From Clostridia bacterium (GTDB lineage Bacteria; Bacillota_A; Clostridia; Oscillospirales; CAG-272), in NCBI GenBank assembly GCA_017552165.1, contig JAFZCF010000194.1:1-6705 (forward strand): a stretch of DNA of 6,705 bases, read 5' to 3'. This document shows, in pieces, positions 1 through 6,672 of this stretch (position 1 is the stretch's first letter; every line of letters begins with the position of its first letter). The position numbers were made by a program, and so were the translations under genes. Under the pieces are notes generated by a model. The model saw nothing but the letters and a program-made list of their open reading frames with translations, did no database searches and was not told the origin of the DNA.

Positions 1-275
1 AGGGTGCAGGCGGCGTCGAACTCCTTCGTTCCGTTGAAATTCTTCAGGACTCCAGATACGGTTATTTTGTCGCCAACTTTGATCGTATCCGCCCCTGTTC
101 CCTTCATTCTGAAGCACTGAACAGGCTTGTCGTCAAATCCGTCGACGACGATCGTGACGGTTACATTGTCGTATCCGGCATCATAGGGGGTATTGACCTT
201 CGTTATAGTTCCGGATAGCGTATACGTTCCTTCAAGCTTTTCATCGGGAGCGAGCGCGTAGAGATCGTCGAGTAT
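1..275 (-). repeat. OB-like tandem repeat, copy B (residues 573-663, cut by window edge)
   Basis: This copy runs from ILDDLYAL through YDNVTVTIVV, PVQCFRMKG and GVLKNFNGTKEFDAACT, where the window ends. It is separated from copy A by a flexible Asn/Asp/Pro/Gly linker (residues about 559-569). Cysteines C626 and C662 match C517 and C553 of copy A. More copies could follow to the left of the window. Confidence 0.88.
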
Positions 276-1991
276 CTTTGCTGCGTCGCCGCCCGGCTGA
301 TCGTTTCCGGACTCATCATACGGTACGAACGTGCATCCTGCGTCAAATTCCTTCGTTCCCTTATAATCTTTGAGAACGCCGGTTACCGTGATAACGTCGC
401 CGACTTTGAGATCGGCGGCTCCCTCACCCTTCATTCTGAAGCACTGGACGGGTTTGTCTTCGAATCCCTCGACAACTATCGTAACCGTGACGTTGTCAAA
501 CTCAGAACTGTATTCCGTGTTGATTTCTGTAATCTTTCCGGTCAGAGTATAGGTTCCGGGAAGGGTATTCTTATCGAGAGCGTAGAGTGCGTCGAGAATA
601 TCCCCGACGGTGAGGTCTGCGGGTATTACCGAAACGCTGAACTCGCGAGTGTCAGTCGCATCGCCGCAGGTCGCGGTCGCCGTGATCTTGAAATTCTCGA
701 TCGACTTACCGACAGTAACGTTAAGCTTGTCGTCGGCAATCACGGCGGAGGAGGATTCGCCAAGCGCCCACGCGATGGAGACGTCTTCATACGTGAATCC
801 GGTTACGGGAAGATTGATTGACTCATCTTTGCTAACGAACTCGGGTATCGAAAGAGCGTTCAGTTCGTTCGCTATCTTGTCGGAAGCGGCCACCTCCGTG
901 GATACGACGGTTATCTTGCCGGGAACAGGATAGAGCTGAGGCTCGTTGTTCCAGGCGATCGCCCCCTCAACGTCTATCGTATAACCGACGCCGAGCTTCT
1001 GATAATCTTCTTTGAGCTCAGCGACCGTGTAGGTGCAGCTCGTAGAAAGGAACATCTTGAAAGCAACGCCGTTCTTTTCGACCGTAACGGTGATCCTTCC
1101 GTCTCCGAGCTCTTCAAAAGTCTCGGGGGAATTCTTTGCCCACTCTATTTTGGTGATCTTTGCGCCGGTCAGCACGCCGATCTGTCCCTGATGAGGATCG
1201 AGGAGGGTCACGAGGTTGTTTTCGGGTTTAAGAATATCGTCGAGCGATATTTTTGTCACTTCGCGGGTCTGGACCTTTCCGTCGTCGCCGTAAACGAGCG
1301 AATACGTGCATCCTGCGCCCATTTCACGCAGGCCGCTGTAGATGGACGTTTTACCGCTGACAACTATAACGTTGCCGATAGCGAGATCGGTGTCGAAAGC
1401 TTCCTGAGAATCGCATTTGAGGCGGTAAGCCATGTAACCGTGCTCATTGTCAAGATCCTGAAGCATGACGCTGGTGTTTTTGTAATCCGGAGCGTAGGGA
1501 TATCTTGCCACGATCACGCCCCTGATGTTCATAGTGACGTCCTTGACGTTTTCCGACCAGTACTGCCAGTTCGAGATCAAAAACTGCTTGATAACGTAAT
1601 TGAACGTGAACGGATCGGATTTGAATTCGCCGGACGACACGGTACCTTTCAGCGAGAAGTTCGTGTCCTCATCAGCGTACGGATCGACCTTTACGTTAGT
1701 TTTGCCTTCGCCTCCGTCGGCGAGCGAAACAAGGCCGTTGCCTCCTTCAAGCTCCCACGTTACGTCCAGATCGACGCCTTCATAGTCAATGATCTTTGAA
1801 GGAAGCGTGAAGCTCGAGGCGACGGAATTGTCCTCGCCCGGCTTGTTATACTCATAAACTAGTTCTGCCGCTTCGTTCACAAGTTCCTGGTTTGCCGCGG
1901 GCGCTTTGGTCTCTCCCACGCCGTTGCACGATGCAAGTACAGCAGCCGCAAGGATAATCAGCGTAAGCGCAATTGAAAGTTTGTTTTTCAT
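1..1991 (-). CDS. Large surface lipoprotein with Ig-like and OB-fold-like repeats, partial (C-terminus beyond left edge)
   Basis: The frame is open from ATG 1991 to the window edge: 663 codons and no stop, so the C-terminus is missing. Residues 1-22 are a lipoprotein signal peptide ending in the lipobox L19-A-S-C22, so the mature protein should be anchored outside the membrane. By eye the domains are: an Ig-like domain resembling the 'atrophied bacterial Ig' type (about 56-130, with VTWELEG); an OB-like domain (about 150-235); a less clear beta-rich region (about 247-362); a second Ig-like domain (about 366-456, VSIAWALG); then two tandem OB-like repeats (465-555 and 573-663). No catalytic motif is visible in the part present. 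It starts 27 bp after the nuclease gene, in the same operon. An upstream in-frame ATG at 2012 has no Shine-Dalgarno; AGGAGA at 2007-2002 supports 1991. Binding or scaffold function is inferred; domain names are from pattern recognition, not a profile search. Confidence 0.85.
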   Translation of the reverse strand, partial: MKNKLSIALTLIILAAAVLASCNGVGETKAPAANQELVNEAAELVYEYNKPGEDNSVASSFTLPSKIIDYEGVDLDVTWELEGGNGLVSLADGGEGKTNVKVDPYADEDTNFSLKGTVSSGEFKSDPFTFNYVIKQFLISNWQYWSENVKDVTMNIRGVIVARYPYAPDYKNTSVMLQDLDNEHGYMAYRLKCDSQEAFDTDLAIGNVIVVSGKTSIYSGLREMGAGCTYSLVYGDDGKVQTREVTKISLDDILKPENNLVTLLDPHQGQIGVLTGAKITKIEWAKNSPETFEELGDGRITVTVEKNGVAFKMFLSTSCTYTVAELKEDYQKLGVGYTIDVEGAIAWNNEPQLYPVPGKITVVSTEVAASDKIANELNALSIPEFVSKDESINLPVTGFTYEDVSIAWALGESSSAVIADDKLNVTVGKSIENFKITATATCGDATDTREFSVSVIPADLTVGDILDALYALDKNTLPGTYTLTGKITEINTEYSSEFDNVTVTIVVEGFEDKPVQCFRMKGEGAADLKVGDVITVTGVLKDYKGTKEFDAGCTFVPYDESGNDQPGGDAAKILDDLYALAPDEKLEGTYTLSGTITKVNTPYDAGYDNVTVTIVVDGFDDKPVQCFRMKGTGADTIKVGDKITVSGVLKNFNGTKEFDAACT
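327..599 (-). repeat. OB-like tandem repeat, copy A (residues 465-555 of the lipoprotein)
   Basis: This copy runs from ILDALYAL through FDNVTVTIVV, PVQCFRMKG and GVLKDYKGTKEFDAGCTF. It aligns with copy B at a spacing of 108-109 residues. In the last 58 residues roughly three quarters are identical by eye, and the DNA is also clearly similar (for example around 432-450 against 105-123). This suggests internal duplication rather than only a shared fold. Two cysteines (C517 and C553) sit 36 residues apart, as in copy B. Confidence 0.9.
1287..1544 (-). repeat. Diverged third OB-like unit (residues 150-235 of the lipoprotein)
   Basis: This earlier domain shares the layout of copies A and B: a strand MNIRGVIVARYPYAP, then AYRLK (compare CFRMK), IGNVIVVSGK (compare VGDVITVTGV), and an ending SGLREMGAGCTY that matches KGTKEFDAGCTF. 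It is much more diverged and has a few extra residues after AYRLK. I read it as the same fold, an older duplicate. Confidence 0.6.
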
Positions 1992-1992
1992 T

Positions 1993-2012
1993 ATGACTTT
2001 GTCTCCTGTCAT
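1993..2012 (-). promoter_or_regulatory. Short inverted repeat holding the Shine-Dalgarno of the OB lipoprotein gene in its loop
   Basis: On the minus strand ATGAC (2012-2008) and GTCAT (1997-1993) are perfect inverted copies around a 10-nt loop that contains AGGAGA (2007-2002). The start ATG follows one base later. From AGGAG to the ATG is 11 nt, which is long; folding the 5-bp stem would change the effective distance. The ribosome binding site is clear; a regulatory role for the stem is only a possibility, since 5 bp is weak. Confidence 0.5.
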
Positions 2013-2018
2013 TTATTT

Positions 2019-3341
2019 TCAGTCAATGATTTCGGCGTCCGACAGCGTAAAGAGCTTGATCTGCGGGGACCCCTCGTATATCTCGACAATGCCCGTGACG
2101 TTCATGGTCTTGCCTCTGAAATACGATTCGGTCACGAGCTCGCCTTGCTGAGTCAGAACGACCGTGCGGACGGAAACCGTTTTCCCGTCCCGCGTCTCGC
2201 ACGTCAGGGTCATGGCGCCCTTGCTCGAGGACGTTTCGTTTGTCGTCGTATAAACGCTTTTGACCTTTATGCCCTCCATACGCACGAGCACGTTTTCGGG
2301 AGAATCCTCTCCGTTCAGCTCGTCCGCCGTGATGAGCACCGGCGAAATATCAACGTCCTTTTCAAGAATCTGAACGTCGTCGTCCGCCGGGTTTATCAGA
2401 GAGAACGACAACCCGGAAACCTGGAATCCGAAGGTCTCGTTATTATCCGCCGTTCCGGATATTTTGAGTTTGTATCCGGGGACGAGGAACTTCGGGGCGA
2501 GCGAAGCGTAACCTCCGTAAACGTAAACGCCGTAGTACCTTTGCGTGTCTTCGTCAAAGGACTGAACGTATATGCCTTCCCCGCTCTTTTTCGTGACAAC
2601 GCCCTCGAACCTGACCTTGATCCCGCCGTATGAGTCCTTGTTCATGACAAGCGATTTGATAGAGAGCTCGACGGTGTCGCCGTAGTAGAAAAGCGGGTCT
2701 TTCTTTCCCGAATAAAGGTTGAGTTTGTTCTCCCTCGCGCTTGAAAGCGCCTCAAGGGCGACCGAGCCGTATCTGTTTGACGACGCGCTCTTGCCCATCG
2801 CAAGCCCGTCGGCGAGAATTTCGATGTTAAGGTTTCTCCATTCCTCGTCGCTGCCGTTGCGGTACCATACCCAGGCGAGATATCTGCTTCCGGTAGAATC
2901 GAAATGCGCCTCGCCCTCGGTGTCGCTTTCAAGGACGATTTCGGAAGCGTTCTTAAGCTTCGTTTTAGTGTAGATTGACGCCGGCTTGCCCCACGGTTCC
3001 ACCTTTCCCGTTGATTCGGGCGTGTCGATTCCGATGAATCTGACCTTGAGGATCTCCGACTTGCTGTTGTTCCTGAAGTGGACGGTGTCGCCGTCGATCG
3101 CCAGCTCAACCGTCACGTATCCCCTGCCGGTGACGTCAAAATCGCTGTTAAGGTTGGCCGTGTTCAGCTTGACGGCGGTTGCGTAATCCGTCAGTCCTTC
3201 GGGACGGACATAATCCCACGTTAATTCTTCCTCTTCCTCAGGATTTCTGACGCACGACGGGAGCAGAATCACCGAAACGGAAAGCGCCAGAGCGAGAAGA
3301 AACGATAATATTCTGTTAAAACGCGCTGATTCGGATTTCAT
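2019..3341 (-). CDS. Surface lipoprotein with staphylococcal-nuclease-type (thermonuclease) domain and two OB-like domains
   Basis: This 440-residue protein is a predicted secreted, membrane-anchored endonuclease. A signal peptide ends at the lipobox L27-P-S-C30; Pro at that place is uncommon. An acidic stretch (E35-E39) follows. The nuclease domain spans about 74-215: IDGDTV (82-87), VRFIGIDTPE (100-109), SRYLAWV (152-158), then an ILADGLA helix and a final KLNLYSG. Compared with Staphylococcus nuclease, D21, R35, D40, T41, E43 and R87 match D85, R101, D106, T107, E109 and R153, so the calcium-binding and catalytic residues all look intact. Two OB-like domains follow (about 240-317 and 350-437, the second ending GKTMNVTGIVEIYEG), a combination reminiscent of cell-surface nucleases such as Bacillus YhcR. 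It starts 11 bp after the binding-protein stop, with only a weak ribosome binding site. No other ATG lies before residue 182, so the start is secure. Action on extracellular nucleic acid is inferred. Confidence 0.88.
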   Translation of the reverse strand: MKSESARFNRILSFLLALALSVSVILLPSCVRNPEEEEELTWDYVRPEGLTDYATAVKLNTANLNSDFDVTGRGYVTVELAIDGDTVHFRNNSKSEILKVRFIGIDTPESTGKVEPWGKPASIYTKTKLKNASEIVLESDTEGEAHFDSTGSRYLAWVWYRNGSDEEWRNLNIEILADGLAMGKSASSNRYGSVALEALSSARENKLNLYSGKKDPLFYYGDTVELSIKSLVMNKDSYGGIKVRFEGVVTKKSGEGIYVQSFDEDTQRYYGVYVYGGYASLAPKFLVPGYKLKISGTADNNETFGFQVSGLSFSLINPADDDVQILEKDVDISPVLITADELNGEDSPENVLVRMEGIKVKSVYTTTNETSSSKGAMTLTCETRDGKTVSVRTVVLTQQGELVTESYFRGKTMNVTGIVEIYEGSPQIKLFTLSDAEIID

Positions 3342-3352
3342 CTCGGATCAAA

Positions 3353-4759
3353 TTATTTGTTCAGAGAAACGCAGCGGTTGAACGCGTTGACGAAAAGCGT
3401 CTTGAGATCATCGCGGCTCGTCCCCTCCGGCGCCGAAATGTACGCGACAAGAAGTTCTCCGACCTGGTCGCGTGCGTCGGACGAACCGACGAACGCCGGC
3501 GAGGTGAAGTAGTTGTTTTCCTGTTCCATACAGATCTTTGCGGAAAGGGCCGCTATACCGTCCTTGGTGTATTTCGCGCCGTCAAGGAATTCCTTGTAAG
3601 CGTCAAGCTCAAACGTTGAGCGAAGGACCGGTACGTATCCCGACGTCATCGAGAACTCCGCCTGGAACTCCGACGAGGTAAGAAGGAATTTTATGAAGAG
3701 CCACGCGGCGTCGTTTACCGCCTGATCCTTCTGTTTGAGCATGCAGATCGACGGGCCCTGGGAAATTACTTTTTTGTTTGAGGCGTCGGCCTGAGGAATC
3801 TGCGCGATGCCGACCTCAAAGGGATAAGTTCCGTCGTCGAGAGCGGACGGGCACTGATACGTTGCGCCGGCCGACGAACCTATCGAAATATAGGAATGGA
3901 CCACCACGCCGTCCTCGTTTGCCGACGTGTTGGTGAACAGACCGGACGTGTAGGCGTTGTAGATCGCCTGGGTCGTCATGAGCCCGGAATTGTACCATTC
4001 GCGGATTTTGTCGCAGAACGCCATGTTATCGTCATTGACGAACAGGAAGCGCCCTTCGACGTCCTCTGCGGCGGCGGTATACGGCGTCTTAAGCTGTTCG
4101 GTCAGGGTGATGAACCAGTTTGCCTCCGAATCGTATCCGAGCGGCACGCTGGTCGGCTCTATCTCCTTGATCTTCCTGATGACGTAATCCATCGAAGTGA
4201 CGTCGTTTTCGCCGTTCGAGAACCAGTGATCGGGGACCTGAAGACCGTTATTGTCGAAGAAGGTCTTGTTGTAGTACATAACCTCGGTCGATTTCGAGAA
4301 CGGAAGGGTGTACATCTTGCTCTCATCGCCGAACTGCGTTCCTTCGTTGTAGTAACCGGTGATAAAATCGTTCTTCTGCTCTTCCGTCAAACCGACTTCG
4401 GGATCGTTTATATAGGTATTGAGGTCAACGACCTTCTTGCTGCGCAGATACGTCGCCACGTGGTCTGGATAGCAGTACGCGATGGCGGGCTGTTTGCCGG
4501 CCTGTAGCTCGGTTATAACCTGATCGCGAACATCGTCGTACCCGCCGACTGATTTCTCATCGATTATTATGTCCGGATAAATTTTGTTGAACGCGGCGAT
4601 ATATTTCTGAAGAACGGTCCTCAGATTCGCGCCCATCGTGTGATAGAAAACAACGGTGACCTGTTTTCCGTTACTGCCGCTTCCCTGTCCGCATGCAGAC
4701 AGCAGCAGACACGTCATGAGCATCACAAAACTCATTATAAGTGCAATTGTTTTTTTCAT
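3353..4759 (-). CDS. Extracellular solute-binding lipoprotein of a CUT1-type sugar ABC importer (family 1, UgpB-like)
   Basis: This 468-residue protein captures the substrate outside the cell and hands it to the two permeases encoded just upstream. The signal peptide ends at the lipobox L20-S-A-C23, followed by a Gly/Ser-rich linker (24-31). Family 1 binding-protein hallmarks are present: VTVVFYHTMG (34-43) at the first strand, AAFNKIYPDI (55-64), YTLPFSKSTEVMYYNK (150-165), QGPSICML (334-341), AAWLFIKFL (351-359) and SGYVPVLRS (373-381). The YTLPF...YYNK and GYVPV motifs resemble glycerol-3-phosphate binders (UgpB) and relatives that bind sugars or oligosaccharides, so the substrate cannot be fixed from sequence. 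The gene lies after the permeases, 33 bp from the previous stop, with a strong AGGAG 5 nt before the ATG, fitting the excess of binding protein such systems need. Length is normal for the family. Confidence 0.93.
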   Translation of the reverse strand: MKKTIALIMSFVMLMTCLLLSACGQGSGSNGKQVTVVFYHTMGANLRTVLQKYIAAFNKIYPDIIIDEKSVGGYDDVRDQVITELQAGKQPAIAYCYPDHVATYLRSKKVVDLNTYINDPEVGLTEEQKNDFITGYYNEGTQFGDESKMYTLPFSKSTEVMYYNKTFFDNNGLQVPDHWFSNGENDVTSMDYVIRKIKEIEPTSVPLGYDSEANWFITLTEQLKTPYTAAAEDVEGRFLFVNDDNMAFCDKIREWYNSGLMTTQAIYNAYTSGLFTNTSANEDGVVVHSYISIGSSAGATYQCPSALDDGTYPFEVGIAQIPQADASNKKVISQGPSICMLKQKDQAVNDAAWLFIKFLLTSSEFQAEFSMTSGYVPVLRSTFELDAYKEFLDGAKYTKDGIAALSAKICMEQENNYFTSPAFVGSSDARDQVGELLVAYISAPEGTSRDDLKTLFVNAFNRCVSLNK

Positions 4760-4763
4760 GTTT

Positions 4764-4789
4764 TCTCCTGTTTTGTGTCGTAAACGACA
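4764..4789 (-). promoter_or_regulatory. Intergenic hairpin plus strong ribosome binding site before the solute-binding protein gene
   Basis: The minus strand carries TGTCG (4789-4785), a TTTA loop and CGACA (4780-4776), a perfect 5-bp stem, then an A-rich stretch and AGGAGA (4769-4764) at good distance from ATG 4759. There is no T-run, so it is not an intrinsic terminator. A small stem at this place could protect the downstream message, but its stability is low and the role is inferred. Confidence 0.45.
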
Positions 4790-4792
4790 TTA

Positions 4793-5722
4793 TTAACCTT
4801 TGATTCCGCTCCTTGAGACGCCCTTCATTATGTATTTGCGAAGGAACACGAACACAAGGAACAGAGGGATCGAGACAACGAACACCGCGGCCATCTGAGC
4901 GGGATAGTTCGTGTCTCCGTTCTCCGTCATGAAGCTCGCGCCGCGGAGACCGTTTGTTATCAGCTTGTGCGCGTCGTCGTTGGCAACGAGTCTCGGCCAG
5001 ATATACGAGTTCCACGCGCCCATCATTTTAAGGATCGTGATCGTTATGACAGTCGAGACAGAGAGCGGAAGCATAACCTTCCAGAGATACTTGAAATCGC
5101 TCGTGCCGTCGACCTTCGCCGCGAGATACAGTTCGTTCGGTATCTGCAGGAAAGTCTGCCTCAAAAGATAAATGTAGTAGACGCTCACGAGCATGGGAAC
5201 GATAAGCACCGCAAAGGTGTTCGTGATGTCAAGCGCAGACACCGACTCCGAAAGGAACGGGAGCCGACCAGTAACCGTCAGATAGTTAGTTATGGTATAA
5301 AGCTCGCCCGGCACCATCATCGTAGCCATAAGGAAACCGAAGATAATGCCCTTTCCTTTGAAGTTAAGTCTCGCGAACGCAAACGCGCTCAGGACAGTCA
5401 CAATGAGGGACAGCGCCGTCGAGATGACTCCGACATACAGAGTATGAAGGAACAGATCGACGAGGTTCGCCTTTTCGAACGCCGTGGCAAAGTTTTCGAA
5501 AACTATGTTTCTCGGCCAGAGAGTCGGGACGTTTTCACGATATTCCTCGACCGTTTTGAGGGATGAGATTATCATCCAGTAAAACGGGAAAATGACGATC
5601 ACGGCCATCAGCGCGAGGAACAGATAGGTGATAATAAACCTGAAAATCTTGGCGGCGTTCTGCGCTTTTTTCGATGCGCTTATGTTGAGATCGTCGCCGG
5701 ATAATTTCTTAGTCATGTTCAC
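4793..5722 (-). CDS. CUT1-type sugar ABC transporter permease, MalG/UgpE-type
   Basis: This 309-residue inner-membrane subunit pairs with the MalF-type permease to form the substrate channel. Six hydrophobic segments are visible at about 27-51, 90-116, 124-148, 165-188, 218-241 and 276-297. The cytoplasmic EAA loop that docks on the ATPase is ELYLAAKVDGTSDFKYLWKV (197-216) followed by MLP. The tail GVSRSGIKG fits the usual C-terminus of this subunit, and the length is normal. The start at 5722 is GTG, 6 nt after the GAGG core at 5732-5729; an in-frame ATG at 5716 would remove only two residues but sits 12 nt away, so the exact start is open. The gene begins 8 bp after the MalF-type stop, which overlaps its ribosome binding site, implying translational coupling. 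The substrate is not readable from the permease. Confidence 0.95.
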   Translation of the reverse strand: MNMTKKLSGDDLNISASKKAQNAAKIFRFIITYLFLALMAVIVIFPFYWMIISSLKTVEEYRENVPTLWPRNIVFENFATAFEKANLVDLFLHTLYVGVISTALSLIVTVLSAFAFARLNFKGKGIIFGFLMATMMVPGELYTITNYLTVTGRLPFLSESVSALDITNTFAVLIVPMLVSVYYIYLLRQTFLQIPNELYLAAKVDGTSDFKYLWKVMLPLSVSTVITITILKMMGAWNSYIWPRLVANDDAHKLITNGLRGASFMTENGDTNYPAQMAAVFVVSIPLFLVFVFLRKYIMKGVSRSGIKG

Positions 5723-5726
5723 TCAG

Positions 5727-5733
5727 CACCTCA
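5727..5733 (-). promoter_or_regulatory. Ribosome binding site overlapping the upstream stop codon (permease junction)
   Basis: The minus strand reads TGAGGTG, where TGA (5733-5731) stops the MalF-type gene and GAGGTG (5732-5727) is the Shine-Dalgarno of the MalG-type gene. The spacing slightly favours GTG 5722 over ATG 5716. The overlap is a typical sign of coupled translation of two subunits needed in equal amounts. Confidence 0.7.
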
Positions 5734-6660
5734 GTAATGTACTTTCTTTTTGCTGACGTATCCGTTTATCGCGGTAACAACTAGTATTATCGCGAAAAGG
5801 ATAAGAGATGCGGCCGACGCGTTCCCGTGATTGCTCTTCGGAAGCATATCGTAAACGTATCCGACGATTGTGTTCATCCGCCCTGCAGATCCTGCAGGTC
5901 CCATGGCCTCCCCGAATATACCGACGATACTCGAATATTCCTTGAATCCGCCGATAAACGAAGTTATGATGACGTAAGCGAGCATCGGCGAGACAAGCGG
6001 GATGGTTATTCTGAAGAACGTACGGACCTTCGACGTTCCGTCGATCTTTGCGGCGTCGTAATACTGTTTGTTGACGTTCTGAAGTCCGCCGAGAAGAACG
6101 AGTATCTTGAACGGCAGAGCGTGCCACACAATATACGTGCAGACAACAAACATATTCGCGCCCCACGTGGAGCCGTTGTTGACGAAGTTTACGGGGTCAG
6201 CGCCGAAAACGTTCAGGATATTATTTATTATGCCGTACGTCTGGACAAGATCTCCGACGCGGACCTGCGTGAACATCGCGTTGAAAACCATGCCGATCGC
6301 TATCGAGTTAGTTACGTACGGGAGGAAAAACACCGTCTGGAATATTTTCTGAAATGCCTTTATTGAGTTCAAAGCAACGGCGATCAGAAGGGCCAGAGAA
6401 GTTGAGATCGGAACCGTTATCACGCAAAGCAGCACCGTGTTTTTAAGATACTGCTTGAAATCGACGTTTTCGATGACCGTCTTGAAATTGTCGATGCCTA
6501 TCGTGAAATTCTCTCCTCCGACAACCGCCAGACCGTTGTATCCGTTGAGAAACGCCATTCTGAAGGTGTTTACGAGCGGATAAAACGAGAAAATCAAAAG
6601 CAGAATGATCGCGGGGGCAAGGTAAAGCCACGCTTTTTTGTTGTTTTTCTTATCGTCCAT
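5731..6660 (-). CDS. CUT1-type sugar ABC transporter permease, MalF/UgpA-type
   Basis: This 309-residue inner-membrane protein is the first channel subunit of the importer. After a lysine-rich N-terminus comes WLYLAPAIILLLIF (11-24), the characteristic first membrane segment of this group; further segments lie at about 73-98, 107-130, 167-193, 222-246 and 281-303, giving six. The EAA loop, which contacts the ATPase, is YYDAAKIDGTSKVRTFFRIT (200-219) followed by IP. The long periplasmic insertion of enterobacterial MalF is absent, as expected for the UgpA-like short form. ATG 6660 follows GAGG (6671-6668) by 7 nt, so the start is secure. It begins 9 bp after the stop of the probable ATPase gene and is followed 8 bp later by the partner permease. 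Substrate is unknown; glycerol-3-phosphate, a sugar or an oligosaccharide are all possible. Confidence 0.95.
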   Translation of the reverse strand: MDDKKNNKKAWLYLAPAIILLLIFSFYPLVNTFRMAFLNGYNGLAVVGGENFTIGIDNFKTVIENVDFKQYLKNTVLLCVITVPISTSLALLIAVALNSIKAFQKIFQTVFFLPYVTNSIAIGMVFNAMFTQVRVGDLVQTYGIINNILNVFGADPVNFVNNGSTWGANMFVVCTYIVWHALPFKILVLLGGLQNVNKQYYDAAKIDGTSKVRTFFRITIPLVSPMLAYVIITSFIGGFKEYSSIVGIFGEAMGPAGSAGRMNTIVGYVYDMLPKSNHGNASAASLILFAIILVVTAINGYVSKKKVHY

Positions 6661-6667
6661 CCCCGTT

Positions 6668-6672
6668 CCTCA
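6668..6672 (-). promoter_or_regulatory. Stop codon / Shine-Dalgarno overlap before the MalF-type permease
   Basis: The minus strand reads TGAGGAACGGGG then ATG. TGA (6672-6670) ends the upstream frame and GAGG (6671-6668) is the ribosome binding site 7 nt before the start. It has the same layout as the junction between the two permeases, which supports a continuous, translationally coupled transport operon reaching beyond the right edge. Confidence 0.65.

Noticed and set aside
1..599. DNA-level repeats considered as CRISPR or mobile-element repeats
   Set aside because: Both copies are in frame, long (about 270 bp), diverged mainly at tolerated positions and encode the same domain, so they are protein repeats.
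1191..1799. Plus-strand open frame of 202 codons
   Set aside because: It lies fully opposite the lipoprotein frame, which has a signal peptide, recognisable domains and a ribosome binding site; the plus-strand product shows no family features.
2642..3109. Minus-strand open frame of 155 codons inside the nuclease gene
   Set aside because: Out of frame with the nuclease, and its Ser/Arg/Thr-rich sequence is a frame-shift shadow; the true frame carries the catalytic motifs.
3896..4507. Plus-strand open frame of 203 codons
   Set aside because: Antisense to the solute-binding protein, whose conserved motifs cover the same bases; its protein is an Arg/Val-rich mirror product with no recognisable domain.
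4776..4789. Intrinsic terminator after the MalG-type permease
   Set aside because: The stem is only 5 bp and no T-run follows on the minus strand; the operon most likely continues through it.
4967..5566. Plus-strand open frame of 199 codons
   Set aside because: Antisense to the MalG-type permease; the highly charged Arg/Glu/His-rich composition is typical of the reverse of a hydrophobic membrane gene.
5882..5898. CCTGCAG repeated twice, resembling a palindromic protein-binding site
   Set aside because: It encodes the GPAGSAGR segment of the permease and is not a true inverted repeat across its centre; probably chance within coding sequence.
5723..6166. Minus-strand open frame of 147 codons overlapping the MalF-type gene
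   Set aside because: Very Arg-rich alternative-frame reading of the permease's second half, with no start signal or family match.
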